Made by a program: the position numbers and the translations under genes. Source: Streptomyces griseocarneus (lineage in GTDB: Bacteria > Actinomycetota > Actinomycetes > Streptomycetales > Streptomycetaceae). Taken from it: DNA of 64,000 nucleotides. Each line of letters opens with the position of its first letter. The stretch's first letter is position 1. A model generated the notes under the pieces. The model made no database searches. It saw only the letters and a list, made by a program, of their open reading frames with translations, and was not told the origin of the DNA. Location of the stretch: assembly GCA_003674045.1 (NCBI GenBank), contig PENC01000020.1:79954-143953 (forward strand), in the 5' to 3' direction. Shown here piece by piece: positions 33,498-42,776 of the stretch.

Positions 33498-34462
33498 TCA
33501 AGGCCGAGTGGTTCTACTGGCTGGTCGGCGCCGTCTTCCTGCTGATGGCCGCCCAGATGCTCACCGACCGCAGCAACCCCAGGCGCCACGGGACCGCGGC
33601 CTTCTGGGGGCTGCTCGGACTCTGTTTCTGCTACGGCACCTGGGTCGCCGACAAGTCGGCCCCCGCCGAACCGCTCGGCGCCGCCGTCCTCCTCATGGTC
33701 TGCCTCGCCGGCTTCGGCTTCACCGGACGCGGCACGCCCCGGGCGACCACGCCCGAGCAGCGGGCCGCGAGCGCGCGGCGCCTCGGCAACAGGCTCTTCG
33801 TCCCCGCGCTCACCATTCCCGCCGTCGCCCTGCTCTGCGCCGTCGGCGTCAAGAAGCTGTCCGTGGGCGGCGGGCCCGTCCTCCAGAAGGGCAGCGAGAC
33901 CATCCTCGGGCTCGGCATCGGCGCGGTCGTCGCCCTCGTCGTCGCCATGGTGATGCTGCGCGAGCGCAGGCTCTCCACACCCGTGCACGCCGGGCGGTCG
34001 ATGCTGGAGTCCATGGGCTGGGTCATGCTGCTGCCCCAGCTGCTCGCCACCCTGGGCACGATCTTCGCCGTCTCCGGGGTCGGCGAACAGGTCCGCAGGA
34101 TCACCACCGCCGTGCTCCCGGACAACTCCCGCTATCTCGCGGTCGCCGTCTACTGCCTCGGCATGTTCCTGTTCACCGTCATCATGGGCAACGGCTTCGC
34201 CGCCTTCCCCGTGATGACGGCCGCGGTCGGCTGGCCGGTCCTCGTGGTGCAGGAGCACGGCAGCGCGCCCGCCGTCCTCGCGATCGGCATGCTGGCCGGT
34301 TTCTGCGGCACCCTGGTCACGCCCATGGCCGCCAATTTCAACGCCGTTCCCGCCGCGCTGCTGGAGCTCAAGGACCAGTACGGGCCCATCAAGGCCCAAC
34401 TGCCCACGGCCGTCGCGCTGCTCGGCTGCAACGCGGTCATCATGGCCCTGTTCGCCTTCTGA
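33494..34462 (+). CDS. DUF979 membrane protein (putative 5-oxoproline permease part)
   Basis: 322 residues, about nine membrane helices, starting WFYWLVGAVFLLMAAQMLTD. Conserved-looking loops include GRGTPRATTPEQRAASARRLGNRLFVPAL, TVIMGNGFAAFPVMTAAVG and GTLVTPMAANFNAVPAALLEL. ATG 33494 overlaps the DUF969 stop. Obligate partner of DUF969 by genome context. A separate AT-rich promoter follows it, before pcp. Confidence 0.88.
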   Translation: MIKAEWFYWLVGAVFLLMAAQMLTDRSNPRRHGTAAFWGLLGLCFCYGTWVADKSAPAEPLGAAVLLMVCLAGFGFTGRGTPRATTPEQRAASARRLGNRLFVPALTIPAVALLCAVGVKKLSVGGGPVLQKGSETILGLGIGAVVALVVAMVMLRERRLSTPVHAGRSMLESMGWVMLLPQLLATLGTIFAVSGVGEQVRRITTAVLPDNSRYLAVAVYCLGMFLFTVIMGNGFAAFPVMTAAVGWPVLVVQEHGSAPAVLAIGMLAGFCGTLVTPMAANFNAVPAALLELKDQYGPIKAQLPTAVALLGCNAVIMALFAF

Positions 34463-34469
34463 CCGCATT

Positions 34470-34498
34470 TTCAATCATTTCGGCAATTTTTCTATGAT
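34470..34498 (+). promoter_or_regulatory. promoter of pcp in an AT-rich island
   Basis: TTCAAT (34470-34475), 17 nt, TATGAT (34493-34498) within a 30-bp AT-rich patch that stands out from the GC-rich surroundings. It lies 20 nt before the pcp start, so pcp can be transcribed apart from DUF969/979. AATCAT/ATGATT ends form a 6-bp inverted repeat. Confidence 0.5.
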
Positions 34499-34518
34499 TT
34501 CTGAGCGGGGGAGTCATG

Positions 34519-35163
34519 ATGACCCGAGTGCTGCTGACCGGATTCGAGCCCTTCGGCGGAGAGAGCGTCAACCCGTCCTGGCAGGCCGTCCAGGCGGCCG
34601 TCGCCCGCCCCCTGGACGGTGTCCGGCCGGCCGTGGCCGAGCTGCCCTGCGTCTTCGGTGATGCCATGGACGCCCTGCGCGCGGCCGTCGAGGAGACCGA
34701 TCCCGAGCTCGTGCTGTGCGTCGGCCAGGCGGGCGGCCGCCCCGACGTCACCGTCGAACGCGTTGCCGTCAACCTGGATGATGCTCGCATTCCCGACAAC
34801 GCGGGCGCCCAGCCCGTCGACCGGCCGGTCGTCCCCGGCGGCCCCGCCGCCTATTTCGCCACTCTCCCCGTCAAGGCGTGCGTCGCCGCCGTCCGCGCGG
34901 CGGGCCTGCCCGCCTCCCTCTCGCACACCGCCGGAACCTTCGTCTGCAACCACGTCTTCTACGGGCTGATGCACCTCGCCGCGACCGAACGGCCCGGCCT
35001 GCGCGGCGGGTTCGTGCACATCCCGTACGCCCCGGAACAGGTCACCGACCGGGCCCTGCCGTCACTCCCCGTGGCCGCCGCCGCCGAGGCGCTGCGTGTG
35101 ATCGCGGTCACCGCGGCCGGGCGCAGCCAGGACATCCTTGCCGTGGGCGGCAGTACACACTAG
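34519..35163 (+). CDS. pcp: pyroglutamyl-peptidase I
   Basis: Cysteine peptidase of family C15 that removes N-terminal 5-oxoproline from peptides. 214 residues with N-terminal VLLTGFEPFGGESVNPSW, the Glu in VTVERVAVN, the Cys in GTFVCNHVFYGLMH and the His in GGFVHIPYAPEQ, all three catalytic residues present. Two ATGs are adjacent (34516, 34519); the second has GGGGGAG at better distance. It supplies 5-oxoproline for PxpABC, completing the recycling route to glutamate encoded here. Confidence 0.94.
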   Translation: MTRVLLTGFEPFGGESVNPSWQAVQAAVARPLDGVRPAVAELPCVFGDAMDALRAAVEETDPELVLCVGQAGGRPDVTVERVAVNLDDARIPDNAGAQPVDRPVVPGGPAAYFATLPVKACVAAVRAAGLPASLSHTAGTFVCNHVFYGLMHLAATERPGLRGGFVHIPYAPEQVTDRALPSLPVAAAAEALRVIAVTAAGRSQDILAVGGSTH

Positions 35164-35229
35164 GACGTGACGGGCATTTCGCCCGCGCCGTTTCGTCCGT
35201 TGTCAGTCGGACCGCCTACTCTGTGCGAC

Positions 35230-36771
35230 GTGACTTCTCCAGCCCCGGCGACCGCTTCGCCCCAGCTCAACGGGCCGTCACGGCCGGCTCCGGGCCCGGC
35301 CGCCGACGAGGGCCTGGCCCGCAGGCTGCGCGCGCTCGCGTGCACCGCGCCCCTGCACGACCTCGACGCGCGCAAGGCCAACCTCGCGGGGGAGTACGGC
35401 GGCTACGCCATGGCCGAGGTGGCGCTCGCCGCCATCGACCTCGTCACGCTCAACATGGACTTCGACACCGGGGCCGACCACGAGCAGATAGTGTCCCGGC
35501 TGCTGCCGCGCGTCGCCGCGCAGGCCCCGGACCGCCCCCACGGCGAGCACGAGCGCGTCGCCCGCTGGGTCCTGGAGAACCTCATCAACGTCGGCAGCGT
35601 CGACCGGGGCTTCCGCGCCGTCTACGGCACCTTCGGCCCGGACGGCGCGTACGTCCGCCGCGACTACGACTTCAAGCTCATCGAAGAGGTCCCCGGCCCC
35701 GGCGGCGCCGTCTTCCTGCGCACCACCGACGAAGCGGTCAACGTCCTCGTCGGCGCCCTCGACACCGACGTCACCAGCGCCCAGATCGCCGCCGAGGTGA
35801 AGCTGGAGGTCCTCATCAGCCGGGGCCGCCTCGCCGACGCCCAGCTCGCCGCGGAGCAGGCCCGCTACCGCACCGTGCAGTACGCGGAGACCCTCCGCAA
35901 GACCCTCGACGCCACCCGGCGCAACGTGCGCGCGGTGGACTGGCTGAAGACCGTCCCCGACATGATCGCCGAGGCGCTCGACCACGTCGCCGACCGCTAC
36001 CGCCACGAGAACGCGATCCTCACCAACATCCGCAAGGCGCGCGACGAGGCCGAGGCCGCGGTCGACTCGAAGACGGCCGAGCACAAGCGGCGCGCCGCCG
36101 AGCTCGTCGACATCGTCAAGGACTGCATCCGCCGCCACACCCAGCTCCAGTCCCGGCTGCTGGAGGCGGGCCCCCTCTTCCGCGCCGAGCAGGACCGGCA
36201 GGCCTTCGCGACCCCCGCCGCCCACTCCGGGCTCGACCTCTACGGCCAGCTCCTCGCCCCGGTGCTGCCGCTGCCCGTCGAGCAGGCCGCGCGCGTGACC
36301 GACGCCTTCTTCGCCGAGGGCACGGGCCTGCGCACCCCGGTCTCCGTCCGCGTCGCCGACCTCGTCGACATACTCCTCACCCCGCCCGCCGAGCGCGAGC
36401 ACCTCGGCGCGGAGATGCCCGAGCCCGACCTGGTCGAGACCCCCGACGACAGCCGGTTCAGCGAGGAGCAGCTGGCGAGCGCGATGGAGCTGCTGACCCT
36501 GCCGCCGGACGCGCCGCGCCGCCTGTCCGGCCTGCTGGCCGAAGCCCGCCGCCGCGACCCCGAACTGCCCTACCTGGTCGCCCTGCTGGCCGTCCACGCC
36601 GCGAGCCCCCCGGTCGGCACGGCCTACCGCCAGGGCGAGCGGTCCCTCCTCTTCGCCGTCGACGACGGCACGCAGCTCGACGACGTGGAGTTCGGCGGCG
36701 CGGACCTCATCGTGGGCACCGCCCTGCTGGACGCGGCCGGCATGGCCGCGGACCGCTCGGAGGCGACGTGA
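35230..36771 (+). CDS. kleisin-like (MukF/MksF/JetA-like) subunit, putative
   Basis: 513 residues, acidic and helical. After a 30-residue Pro/Ala head comes a winged-helix-like part (LHDLDARKANLAGEYGGYAMAEVALAAIDLVTLNMDF), then repeated long helices (RYRTVQYAETLRKTLDATRRNV, AILTNIRKARDEAEAAVDSKTAEHKRRAAEL) and an acidic C-terminal part. This layout resembles kleisins of MukBEF-type condensins; I do not recognise the sequence family itself. GTG 35230 seems leaderless: TACTCT lies 7 nt upstream. It precedes a KITE-like and an SMC-like gene on the same strand, the jetA-jetB-jetC order. Confidence 0.6.
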   Translation: MTSPAPATASPQLNGPSRPAPGPAADEGLARRLRALACTAPLHDLDARKANLAGEYGGYAMAEVALAAIDLVTLNMDFDTGADHEQIVSRLLPRVAAQAPDRPHGEHERVARWVLENLINVGSVDRGFRAVYGTFGPDGAYVRRDYDFKLIEEVPGPGGAVFLRTTDEAVNVLVGALDTDVTSAQIAAEVKLEVLISRGRLADAQLAAEQARYRTVQYAETLRKTLDATRRNVRAVDWLKTVPDMIAEALDHVADRYRHENAILTNIRKARDEAEAAVDSKTAEHKRRAAELVDIVKDCIRRHTQLQSRLLEAGPLFRAEQDRQAFATPAAHSGLDLYGQLLAPVLPLPVEQAARVTDAFFAEGTGLRTPVSVRVADLVDILLTPPAEREHLGAEMPEPDLVETPDDSRFSEEQLASAMELLTLPPDAPRRLSGLLAEARRRDPELPYLVALLAVHAASPPVGTAYRQGERSLLFAVDDGTQLDDVEFGGADLIVGTALLDAAGMAADRSEAT

Positions 36772-36876
36772 GCCCCCGAGCGGACGTCCCGGGACCTCCC
36801 CCCGCCACGGCCCGGCGGTGCCGGACCCGCCGTCATTCCGTAACCCCGCGCCCACCCCTTCGCAGGAGCACCCACC

Positions 36877-37788
36877 GTGACTGAGTACGACGCCGAGGCC
36901 CCGGCCGACGAGCCCGGCACCGGCGAGACCGGCGAAACCCGAGCGGCGAGCGGCCACGTCACACCCGCCGACGCGGCCGACGCCGCGCGCCTCGTCGCCT
37001 TCGGCCTCCAGCCCAAGCTCCAGCCCGCCCGTGACGCCGAGTACGCCGAGCTGCTGCGCCGCCACCGCGACGACCCCGCCTTCGCGCGCCTCGCGGACGC
37101 CGTCGCCGCCGGGCTCGGGCTCGTCGTGCTGGAGGTGTCCACCCGCGCCGGCATGGCCGTCACCGCCGCCGAGGACTCCGTCTTCGCCGTCCGGATGGGC
37201 GACTACGCCCGCCGGACGACCGTCGACTCCGCCGACCGCTTCCTGCACGGTCTCGCCCACCTCGCCGTCGCCGCCATGGCCTTCCCCCGCCCCGAGGACC
37301 TCGCCGACGACGGCTACATCGGCCGCATCACGGTCAACGGCGTCGACGCGTTCGTCCGCCAGGCCTGCCGCAGGCTGGAGGAGCGCGCCGCCGAGCGCGG
37401 CGAGAACACCGACCCCACCAGTGACGCCCCCGGCCTGGAGGCCGCCTGGCGCGTCTACGCGCGCCGCAGCGCGACCGGCGCCACCAAGGACGCCCGCCGC
37501 CTCGCGGGCTCCACCACCGGCATCATCGCCAAGGCCGTCGCCTTCCTCGTCGACTCCGGCTTCCTCCAGCGCACCGGCGACGACGCGGGCGGCGCCTACC
37601 GCACCACCGCCCGCTACCAGCTCCAGGTCCGCGACATGGCGGGCACCGCCGCCATGGCCGAGCTGCTGGAGCTCGGCGTCGTGCCCGTCGGCGACGGCGG
37701 CGCCACCCTGCTCCCGCCGGACGGCGCCGACGCCCTCGACCTGGTCGCCGACGCGGGCCTGCCCTTCTTCGAGCCCGAAGCCTCCTGA
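36877..37788 (+). CDS. KITE-like (MukE/MksE/JetB-like) subunit, putative
   Basis: 303 residues, acidic head of about 30 residues then a region compatible with tandem winged helices: ARLVAFGLQPKLQPARDAEYAELLRRHRDDPAFARLADAVAAGLGLVVLEVSTRAGMAV and ARRLAGSTTGIIAKAVAFLVDSGFLQRTG, with a last strand VVPVGDGGATLLPPDGADAL. MukE/JetB-type proteins have this size and place. GTG 36877 follows AGGAG. It sits 105 bp after the kleisin-like gene and 84 bp before the SMC-like gene. Assignment rests mainly on context. Confidence 0.6.
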   Translation: MTEYDAEAPADEPGTGETGETRAASGHVTPADAADAARLVAFGLQPKLQPARDAEYAELLRRHRDDPAFARLADAVAAGLGLVVLEVSTRAGMAVTAAEDSVFAVRMGDYARRTTVDSADRFLHGLAHLAVAAMAFPRPEDLADDGYIGRITVNGVDAFVRQACRRLEERAAERGENTDPTSDAPGLEAAWRVYARRSATGATKDARRLAGSTTGIIAKAVAFLVDSGFLQRTGDDAGGAYRTTARYQLQVRDMAGTAAMAELLELGVVPVGDGGATLLPPDGADALDLVADAGLPFFEPEAS

Positions 37789-37872
37789 CGTCCGAAGCCC
37801 TGACGCCCGGAGCCTTCCGACACCCGCCGGAAACCCCCGCTCCACCGCCCGCCACGACAACGAGAGTCCGCC

Positions 37873-40800
37873 ATGTACGAGCTGTCCCGGGTCCGCCTCT
37901 ACTCCATCGGGCCCGCCGGTGCGCGCTACGCCGACACCGTGCTGGACCTGCGAGGAGTCGGCGCCCCGGTGCCCTCTCCCGCGCCCCAGCAGGCGGAGTT
38001 CTTCGAGGACGAGCCGACCGGGCCGCCCCGCCGCCCCGCGCCGGCGGGCGTGCTCTTCCTGGAGAACGGCGGCGGCAAGTCCGTCCTCCTCAAGCTGATC
38101 TTCTCGGTCATGCTGCCCGGCCACCGCAACACCCTGGGCGGTGCCAGCTCCGGCGTGCTGCGCAAGTTCCTCCTCGCCGACGACTGCGGACACGTCGCCC
38201 TGGAGTGGCAGCACGTCCTCACCGGCGAGTCGATCGTCGTCGGCAAGGTCAGCGAGTGGCGCGGCCGCCAGGTCTCCAACGACCCGCGCAAGTTCGCCGA
38301 GGCCTGGTACTCCTTCCGCCCCGGCCCCGGGCTCAGCCTCGACTCGCTGCCCGTCGCCGAGTCCACCGCCCTGCGCGCGCGTGACGGCGCCTCCGGCGCC
38401 CGCGGCCGCCGCCGCACCATGAAGGGCTTCCGCGACGCCTTCACCGAGGCGGGCAGGACCTACCCGAACCTCGACGTGGTCTGGGAGGAGACCCACGAGC
38501 GCTGGAACGAGCACCTCGGCGAGCTCGGCCTCGACCCCGAACTCTTCCGCTACCAGCGCGAGATGAACGCCGACGAGGGCGAGGCCGCCGGCCTTTTCGC
38601 CGTCAAGAACGACTCCGACTTCACCGATCTCCTCCTGCGGGCCGTCACCGACACCCGCGACACCGACGGCCTCGCCGACCTCGTGCACGGCTTCGCCCAC
38701 AAGCTCGGCCGCCGCGCCGAGCTCACCGCCGAGCGGGACTTCACGGCCGGCTCCCTCGACCTGCTCCAGCGCATCGCCGACGCCGCCGTCAAGCGCGACC
38801 GGACCCGCGGCGTGCACGCGGGCGCCGAGCGCCGCACCCGCGCCCTCGCCCGCACCCTCTCCGCCCGCGGCCACGAGGAGCGCGGCCGCGCCGTCGAGCT
38901 GGCCGAGCAGGTGGCCGCCGCCGCGCACGCCGTCACCGACGCCGAGACCGGGCGCGGCCACCGCTCCCTGGTCGCCGCCGAACTCGCCTACCGGCACGCC
39001 TCCCTGGCCCTCGCCGCCGCGGAGAAGGCCGCCGCCGCCCAGCGCCGCGAGCTCAACGACGCCCGCACGCTGCACTCCGCGTGGCAGGCCGCCGAGACCG
39101 TCCTGCGCCACCGCGCCGCGGCCGACCGCTCCGCGCGCGTGGCCGCCGCCATCCGCGAGGCCGAGCGCGACGCCGCGCCCGCGCTCGCGGCCCGCGCCCA
39201 GGCCGCCACCGAGCTCGTCCGCGCACTCAACCGCGCCGCCGGCGAGGCCGAGCGGGTCGCCAACGAGGAGGAGGAGCGCTCCGCCGCCCTCCAGGAGGCG
39301 GGCGAGGCCGCCCACCGCGACGCCACCGGCGCCGCCACCGAGGCACAGCGCGCCCGCAGCGAGACGGGCCACCTCCGCCAGCGCCTGGCCGAGGTCGAGC
39401 AGGAGACCGCCGAGGCCGTCCGCGCCGGCTGGCTCGACGACTCCGCGCCCGACGCCGACCCGGCCCGGGCCGCGCTCGCCGCCAGCGACGCCGAGAAGCC
39501 CGCCGTCGCCGCCTACGAGACCGCGCGCGAGGCCGCCCGCCAGGCCGCCGAACGGGCCAAGGAGGCGACCGCCGCGCAGTCCCGCGCCGAACTCGCCGCC
39601 GCCCGCGCCGCGGACGCCGCCACGGCCGCCGAGGCCGCCCACGACGCCGAACGGCGCACCGCCGAGGCCCTCGGCGCCGAGCAGCGCATCGTCGAACTGC
39701 TGGGCCTGCCCCAGCCGACGGCCTCCGGCCAGGTCCCCGGACCGCGCGACGGCGACGCGGCGGACGGCGACACCCACCGCCCCACAGGCCCCGACGGCAC
39801 CGGACGGCCCCCCGCGCCCCGCCGGTCCGGCGACGCCGCCGACCCGGCAGCCCGCGGCCACCGCGCGGGCGCTCCGGGCGAGGCGTCCGTCAGCCCGGCC
39901 GCCGCGGCCCCCCTCACCGCCGAGGACGTCGACCGCAACGCCGACGCGCTCCGCGAGTTGCTCGACGAGAGCGTCGCCGCCTCCGAGCGCCACATGTTCG
40001 AGCTGCGCACCGCCGCCGCCGACGACTCCCGCATCCTGGGCGCGCTCGGCGACGGCGGCCTGCTGCCGCCCAGCCCCGACGTGCTGGCCGCCGTCGAGTA
40101 CCTCGGCGAGCACGGCATCCCCGCCCTGCCCGGCTGGCGCTACCTGGCCCAGGCCGTCGACCCCGCCCGGCACGCGGCCGTGCTCGCCGCCCGGCCCGAG
40201 CTCGTCGACGGTGTCGTCATCACCGACGCCGACTCGCACACCCGCGCCCGCGAGGTGCTCGCCGCCGCCTCGCTGCTGCCGCGCTCCGCCGTGGCCGTCG
40301 GCACGGCCGCCGCCCTCCTCGCCCCCACCCCCGAACGGGACGAGCAGGACGTCTTTCTCGTCCCGCCGAACCCCGCCATGCACGACGAGCGCGCCGCCGA
40401 CGACGAGCGCCACGCGCTGCGCGTCCGCGCCGCCGCCCGCGACGAGGAGATCCGCGCCATAGCGGCACGCCTCACGGCCGACCGCACGCTCGCCGCCCGG
40501 CTCGCGTCCTGGCGCGCGGGCTGCCCCGCGGGCCGTCTCGCCGAGCTCGCCGCCGAGGCCGAGCGCGCCCGTACGGCAGCGGAGAGCGCACAGCAGGAGC
40601 TCGCGGAGCTGCGCACCACCCGGGCCGAGGCCGAGGAGACCGCCGCCGAGGCCGCCCGGGTGCGCGACGAGCGCCAGGAGGTCGCCGCCCGCGCCCGCCG
40701 CGTCGCCGACGCGCTCGCCGGCCTCGCCTACCGGCTCCGCGAGCGCGCCTCCTGGCAGCTGCGCCTGCGCGAGCTCGCGGAGGAGGCCGCCGAGTACGAG

Positions 40801-42630
40801 GAGCGCGCCGCCGCCTGCGTCGACCGCGCCCGCGCCGCCGACGAGGACCGCCGCTCCGCCCAGCGCGCCGCCGACGACGCGCGCCGCACGGCCCGCGCGC
40901 TGCGCGCCGAGCGCACCGAGATCGCGGGCGCCCCCGACGACGTCCCGGACGCCGCCGAGGCCCCCACCGCCTCGCTGCCCGCCCTGCGCGAGGCCTACCG
41001 CGCCGCCTCGCAGGTCTACGAGAAGGTCGGTGTCGGCGCCGACCTGCGCGCCGAACAGGCCCGCGCCGAGAGCGACGAGAGCGCCGCCCTCGCCGAGCTC
41101 GACCGCCTCACCAACAAGGTGCGCACCCGCGCCGCCCAGCTCCTGGAGGGCACCGACGGCGCCGACGGCCCCTCCCGCCAGGCCGCCGCCGCCCGTGCCG
41201 AACAGCTCGTCCAGATGCTGGAGACCCGCGCCTCCACCGCCAGCGAGCAGCTCGGCCGCCTCCGCGGCGAGGCCGAGCGCCTCGCCCCCGCCGACGGCGA
41301 GGCCCACACCGAGCTCCCCGAGGAGCTCGTGCCCGCCGACGCCGACCGGGCCAGGGAACTGCTCCGCACCGCCACCGCCGAACTCGCCGCCTGCACCGAC
41401 GCCCTGGAGGCCGCCCGCAGGACCCACGGCGATCTGCTCCGCGCCCACCGCGCCGCCGAGGACGCCGCCACCGGCTTCGACGACACGGCGGCCCTCCTCC
41501 GCGACCTGCTGCGCGACAACACCCCCGAGGAGGACGCCGAGGACCCCGAGCCGTACGCGGGCTCCCTGGAGGAGGCCCGGCAGACCGCCGCCGAGGCCCG
41601 GCGCTCCCTGCGCGGCTGCGCGGGCGACCTGTCGGCCGCCGAGGCCGCCGTCCGCGAGGCCGGTGACGTCCTCGTACGGCACGCCAACTCCACCCGCTAC
41701 GAGCAGGTGCGCACCCCCGCCCGGCAGCAGATCCGCGAACTGCCCGCGGCAGCCCTGCCGGAGCACGCCGCCGCATGGGCCGAGGCGTTCGCGCCCCGCC
41801 TGCGGGTGCTCACGGACGAACTGGAGCAGCTGGAGCGCAACCGCGACAGCATCGTCGACCGGCTGCGCGGACTCGTCGAGTCCTCCCTCACCACCCTGCG
41901 CTCCGCGCAGCGGCTCTCCCGCCTGCCCGAGGGCCTGGGCGAGTGGTCGGGCCAGGAGTTCCTGCGCATCCGCTTCGACGACCCCGACCAGTCCACGCTC
42001 ACCGAACGGCTCGGCGAGGTCATCGACGAGGCCACCCGCTCCGCGGTCAGGAAGAACTCCGACCTGCGGCGTGACGGGATGTCCCTGCTCCTGCGCGGCG
42101 TCCGCGCGGCCCTGGAGCCGCGCGGCGTGGCCGTCGAGATCCTCAAGCCCGACGCGGTGCTGCGCGCCGAGCGGGTGCCGGTCGGTCAGATGGGCGATGT
42201 CTTCTCCGGCGGACAGCTCCTGACCGCGGCCATCGCGCTCTACTGCACCATGGCCGCGCTGCGCAGCAACGACCGCGGCCGCGACAAGCAGCGGCACGCG
42301 GGCACGCTGTTCCTCGACAACCCGATCGGCCGCGCCAACGCGACCTATCTGCTGGAGCTCCAGCGGGCGGTCGCCGATGCGCTCGGTGTCCAGCTGCTCT
42401 ACACCACCGGCCTCTTCGACACCACGGCCCTGGCGGAGTTCCCGCTCGTCATCCGCCTCCGCAACGACGCGGACCTGAGAGCGGGCCTCAAGTACATCAG
42501 CGTCGAGGAACACCTCCGCCCCGGCCTCCCCCAACAGGCCCCGGACGGCGAACCGGTCCATGGCCAGATCACGGCGACACGGATGTTCCGCCGACCGGCG
42601 GAGGACGACGCGGTGTCGGCGACGACGTAG
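37873..42630 (+). CDS. giant SMC/Rad50-type coiled-coil ATPase (MukB/JetC-like)
   Basis: 1585 residues. N-terminal Walker A FLENGGGKSVLLK (Lys69; first glycine of the loop replaced), then about 350 residues of head, a long alanine/glutamate/arginine coiled coil, a Gly/Pro/Asp-rich hydrophilic stretch near 620-690, a globular middle domain (LLPPSPDVLAAVEYLGEHGIPALPG..., VDGVVITDADSHTRAREVL) that may be a hinge, a second coiled coil, and the C-terminal head with signature VFSGGQLLTAAIALY (about 1445) and Walker B TLFLDNPIGRAN (about 1480), where Asn replaces the catalytic Glu. ATG 37873 follows GAGAG. With the two preceding genes it resembles a bacterial condensin of the Muk/Mks/Wadjet type, but no JetD/MksG nuclease follows. 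Confidence 0.82.
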   Translation: MYELSRVRLYSIGPAGARYADTVLDLRGVGAPVPSPAPQQAEFFEDEPTGPPRRPAPAGVLFLENGGGKSVLLKLIFSVMLPGHRNTLGGASSGVLRKFLLADDCGHVALEWQHVLTGESIVVGKVSEWRGRQVSNDPRKFAEAWYSFRPGPGLSLDSLPVAESTALRARDGASGARGRRRTMKGFRDAFTEAGRTYPNLDVVWEETHERWNEHLGELGLDPELFRYQREMNADEGEAAGLFAVKNDSDFTDLLLRAVTDTRDTDGLADLVHGFAHKLGRRAELTAERDFTAGSLDLLQRIADAAVKRDRTRGVHAGAERRTRALARTLSARGHEERGRAVELAEQVAAAAHAVTDAETGRGHRSLVAAELAYRHASLALAAAEKAAAAQRRELNDARTLHSAWQAAETVLRHRAAADRSARVAAAIREAERDAAPALAARAQAATELVRALNRAAGEAERVANEEEERSAALQEAGEAAHRDATGAATEAQRARSETGHLRQRLAEVEQETAEAVRAGWLDDSAPDADPARAALAASDAEKPAVAAYETAREAARQAAERAKEATAAQSRAELAAARAADAATAAEAAHDAERRTAEALGAEQRIVELLGLPQPTASGQVPGPRDGDAADGDTHRPTGPDGTGRPPAPRRSGDAADPAARGHRAGAPGEASVSPAAAAPLTAEDVDRNADALRELLDESVAASERHMFELRTAAADDSRILGALGDGGLLPPSPDVLAAVEYLGEHGIPALPGWRYLAQAVDPARHAAVLAARPELVDGVVITDADSHTRAREVLAAASLLPRSAVAVGTAAALLAPTPERDEQDVFLVPPNPAMHDERAADDERHALRVRAAARDEEIRAIAARLTADRTLAARLASWRAGCPAGRLAELAAEAERARTAAESAQQELAELRTTRAEAEETAAEAARVRDERQEVAARARRVADALAGLAYRLRERASWQLRLRELAEEAAEYEERAAACVDRARAADEDRRSAQRAADDARRTARALRAERTEIAGAPDDVPDAAEAPTASLPALREAYRAASQVYEKVGVGADLRAEQARAESDESAALAELDRLTNKVRTRAAQLLEGTDGADGPSRQAAAARAEQLVQMLETRASTASEQLGRLRGEAERLAPADGEAHTELPEELVPADADRARELLRTATAELAACTDALEAARRTHGDLLRAHRAAEDAATGFDDTAALLRDLLRDNTPEEDAEDPEPYAGSLEEARQTAAEARRSLRGCAGDLSAAEAAVREAGDVLVRHANSTRYEQVRTPARQQIRELPAAALPEHAAAWAEAFAPRLRVLTDELEQLERNRDSIVDRLRGLVESSLTTLRSAQRLSRLPEGLGEWSGQEFLRIRFDDPDQSTLTERLGEVIDEATRSAVRKNSDLRRDGMSLLLRGVRAALEPRGVAVEILKPDAVLRAERVPVGQMGDVFSGGQLLTAAIALYCTMAALRSNDRGRDKQRHAGTLFLDNPIGRANATYLLELQRAVADALGVQLLYTTGLFDTTALAEFPLVIRLRNDADLRAGLKYISVEEHLRPGLPQQAPDGEPVHGQITATRMFRRPAEDDAVSATT

Positions 42631-42631
42631 G

Positions 42632-42776
42632 GCGTGCCCCGTCAGGGGCGCGGGGAACTGCGCGACAAGCCCCCATGGTCCGCAGACGCACATCGAGCCC
42701 AGGGGACAGCCCGGTGGGCGCAACCGGGCCCCGGGCCGCACGCGAACGACGGGGGTCCGGGGCGGAGCCCCGGTCA
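42632..42776. repeat. GGGAACTGCGCG intergenic repeat, copy 6
   Basis: Forward core GGGGCGCGGGGAACTGCGCG at 42645-42664, followed by ACAAGCCCCCA and later the stem GGTCCGGGGCGGAGCCCCGG. It starts directly after the SMC-like gene stop and fills the convergent gap to the minus-strand membrane protein. Confidence 0.8.

Noticed and set aside
35230..42630. Complete Wadjet defence system
   Set aside because: A JetD-type nuclease gene is not present on either side, so the complete four-gene system cannot be claimed.
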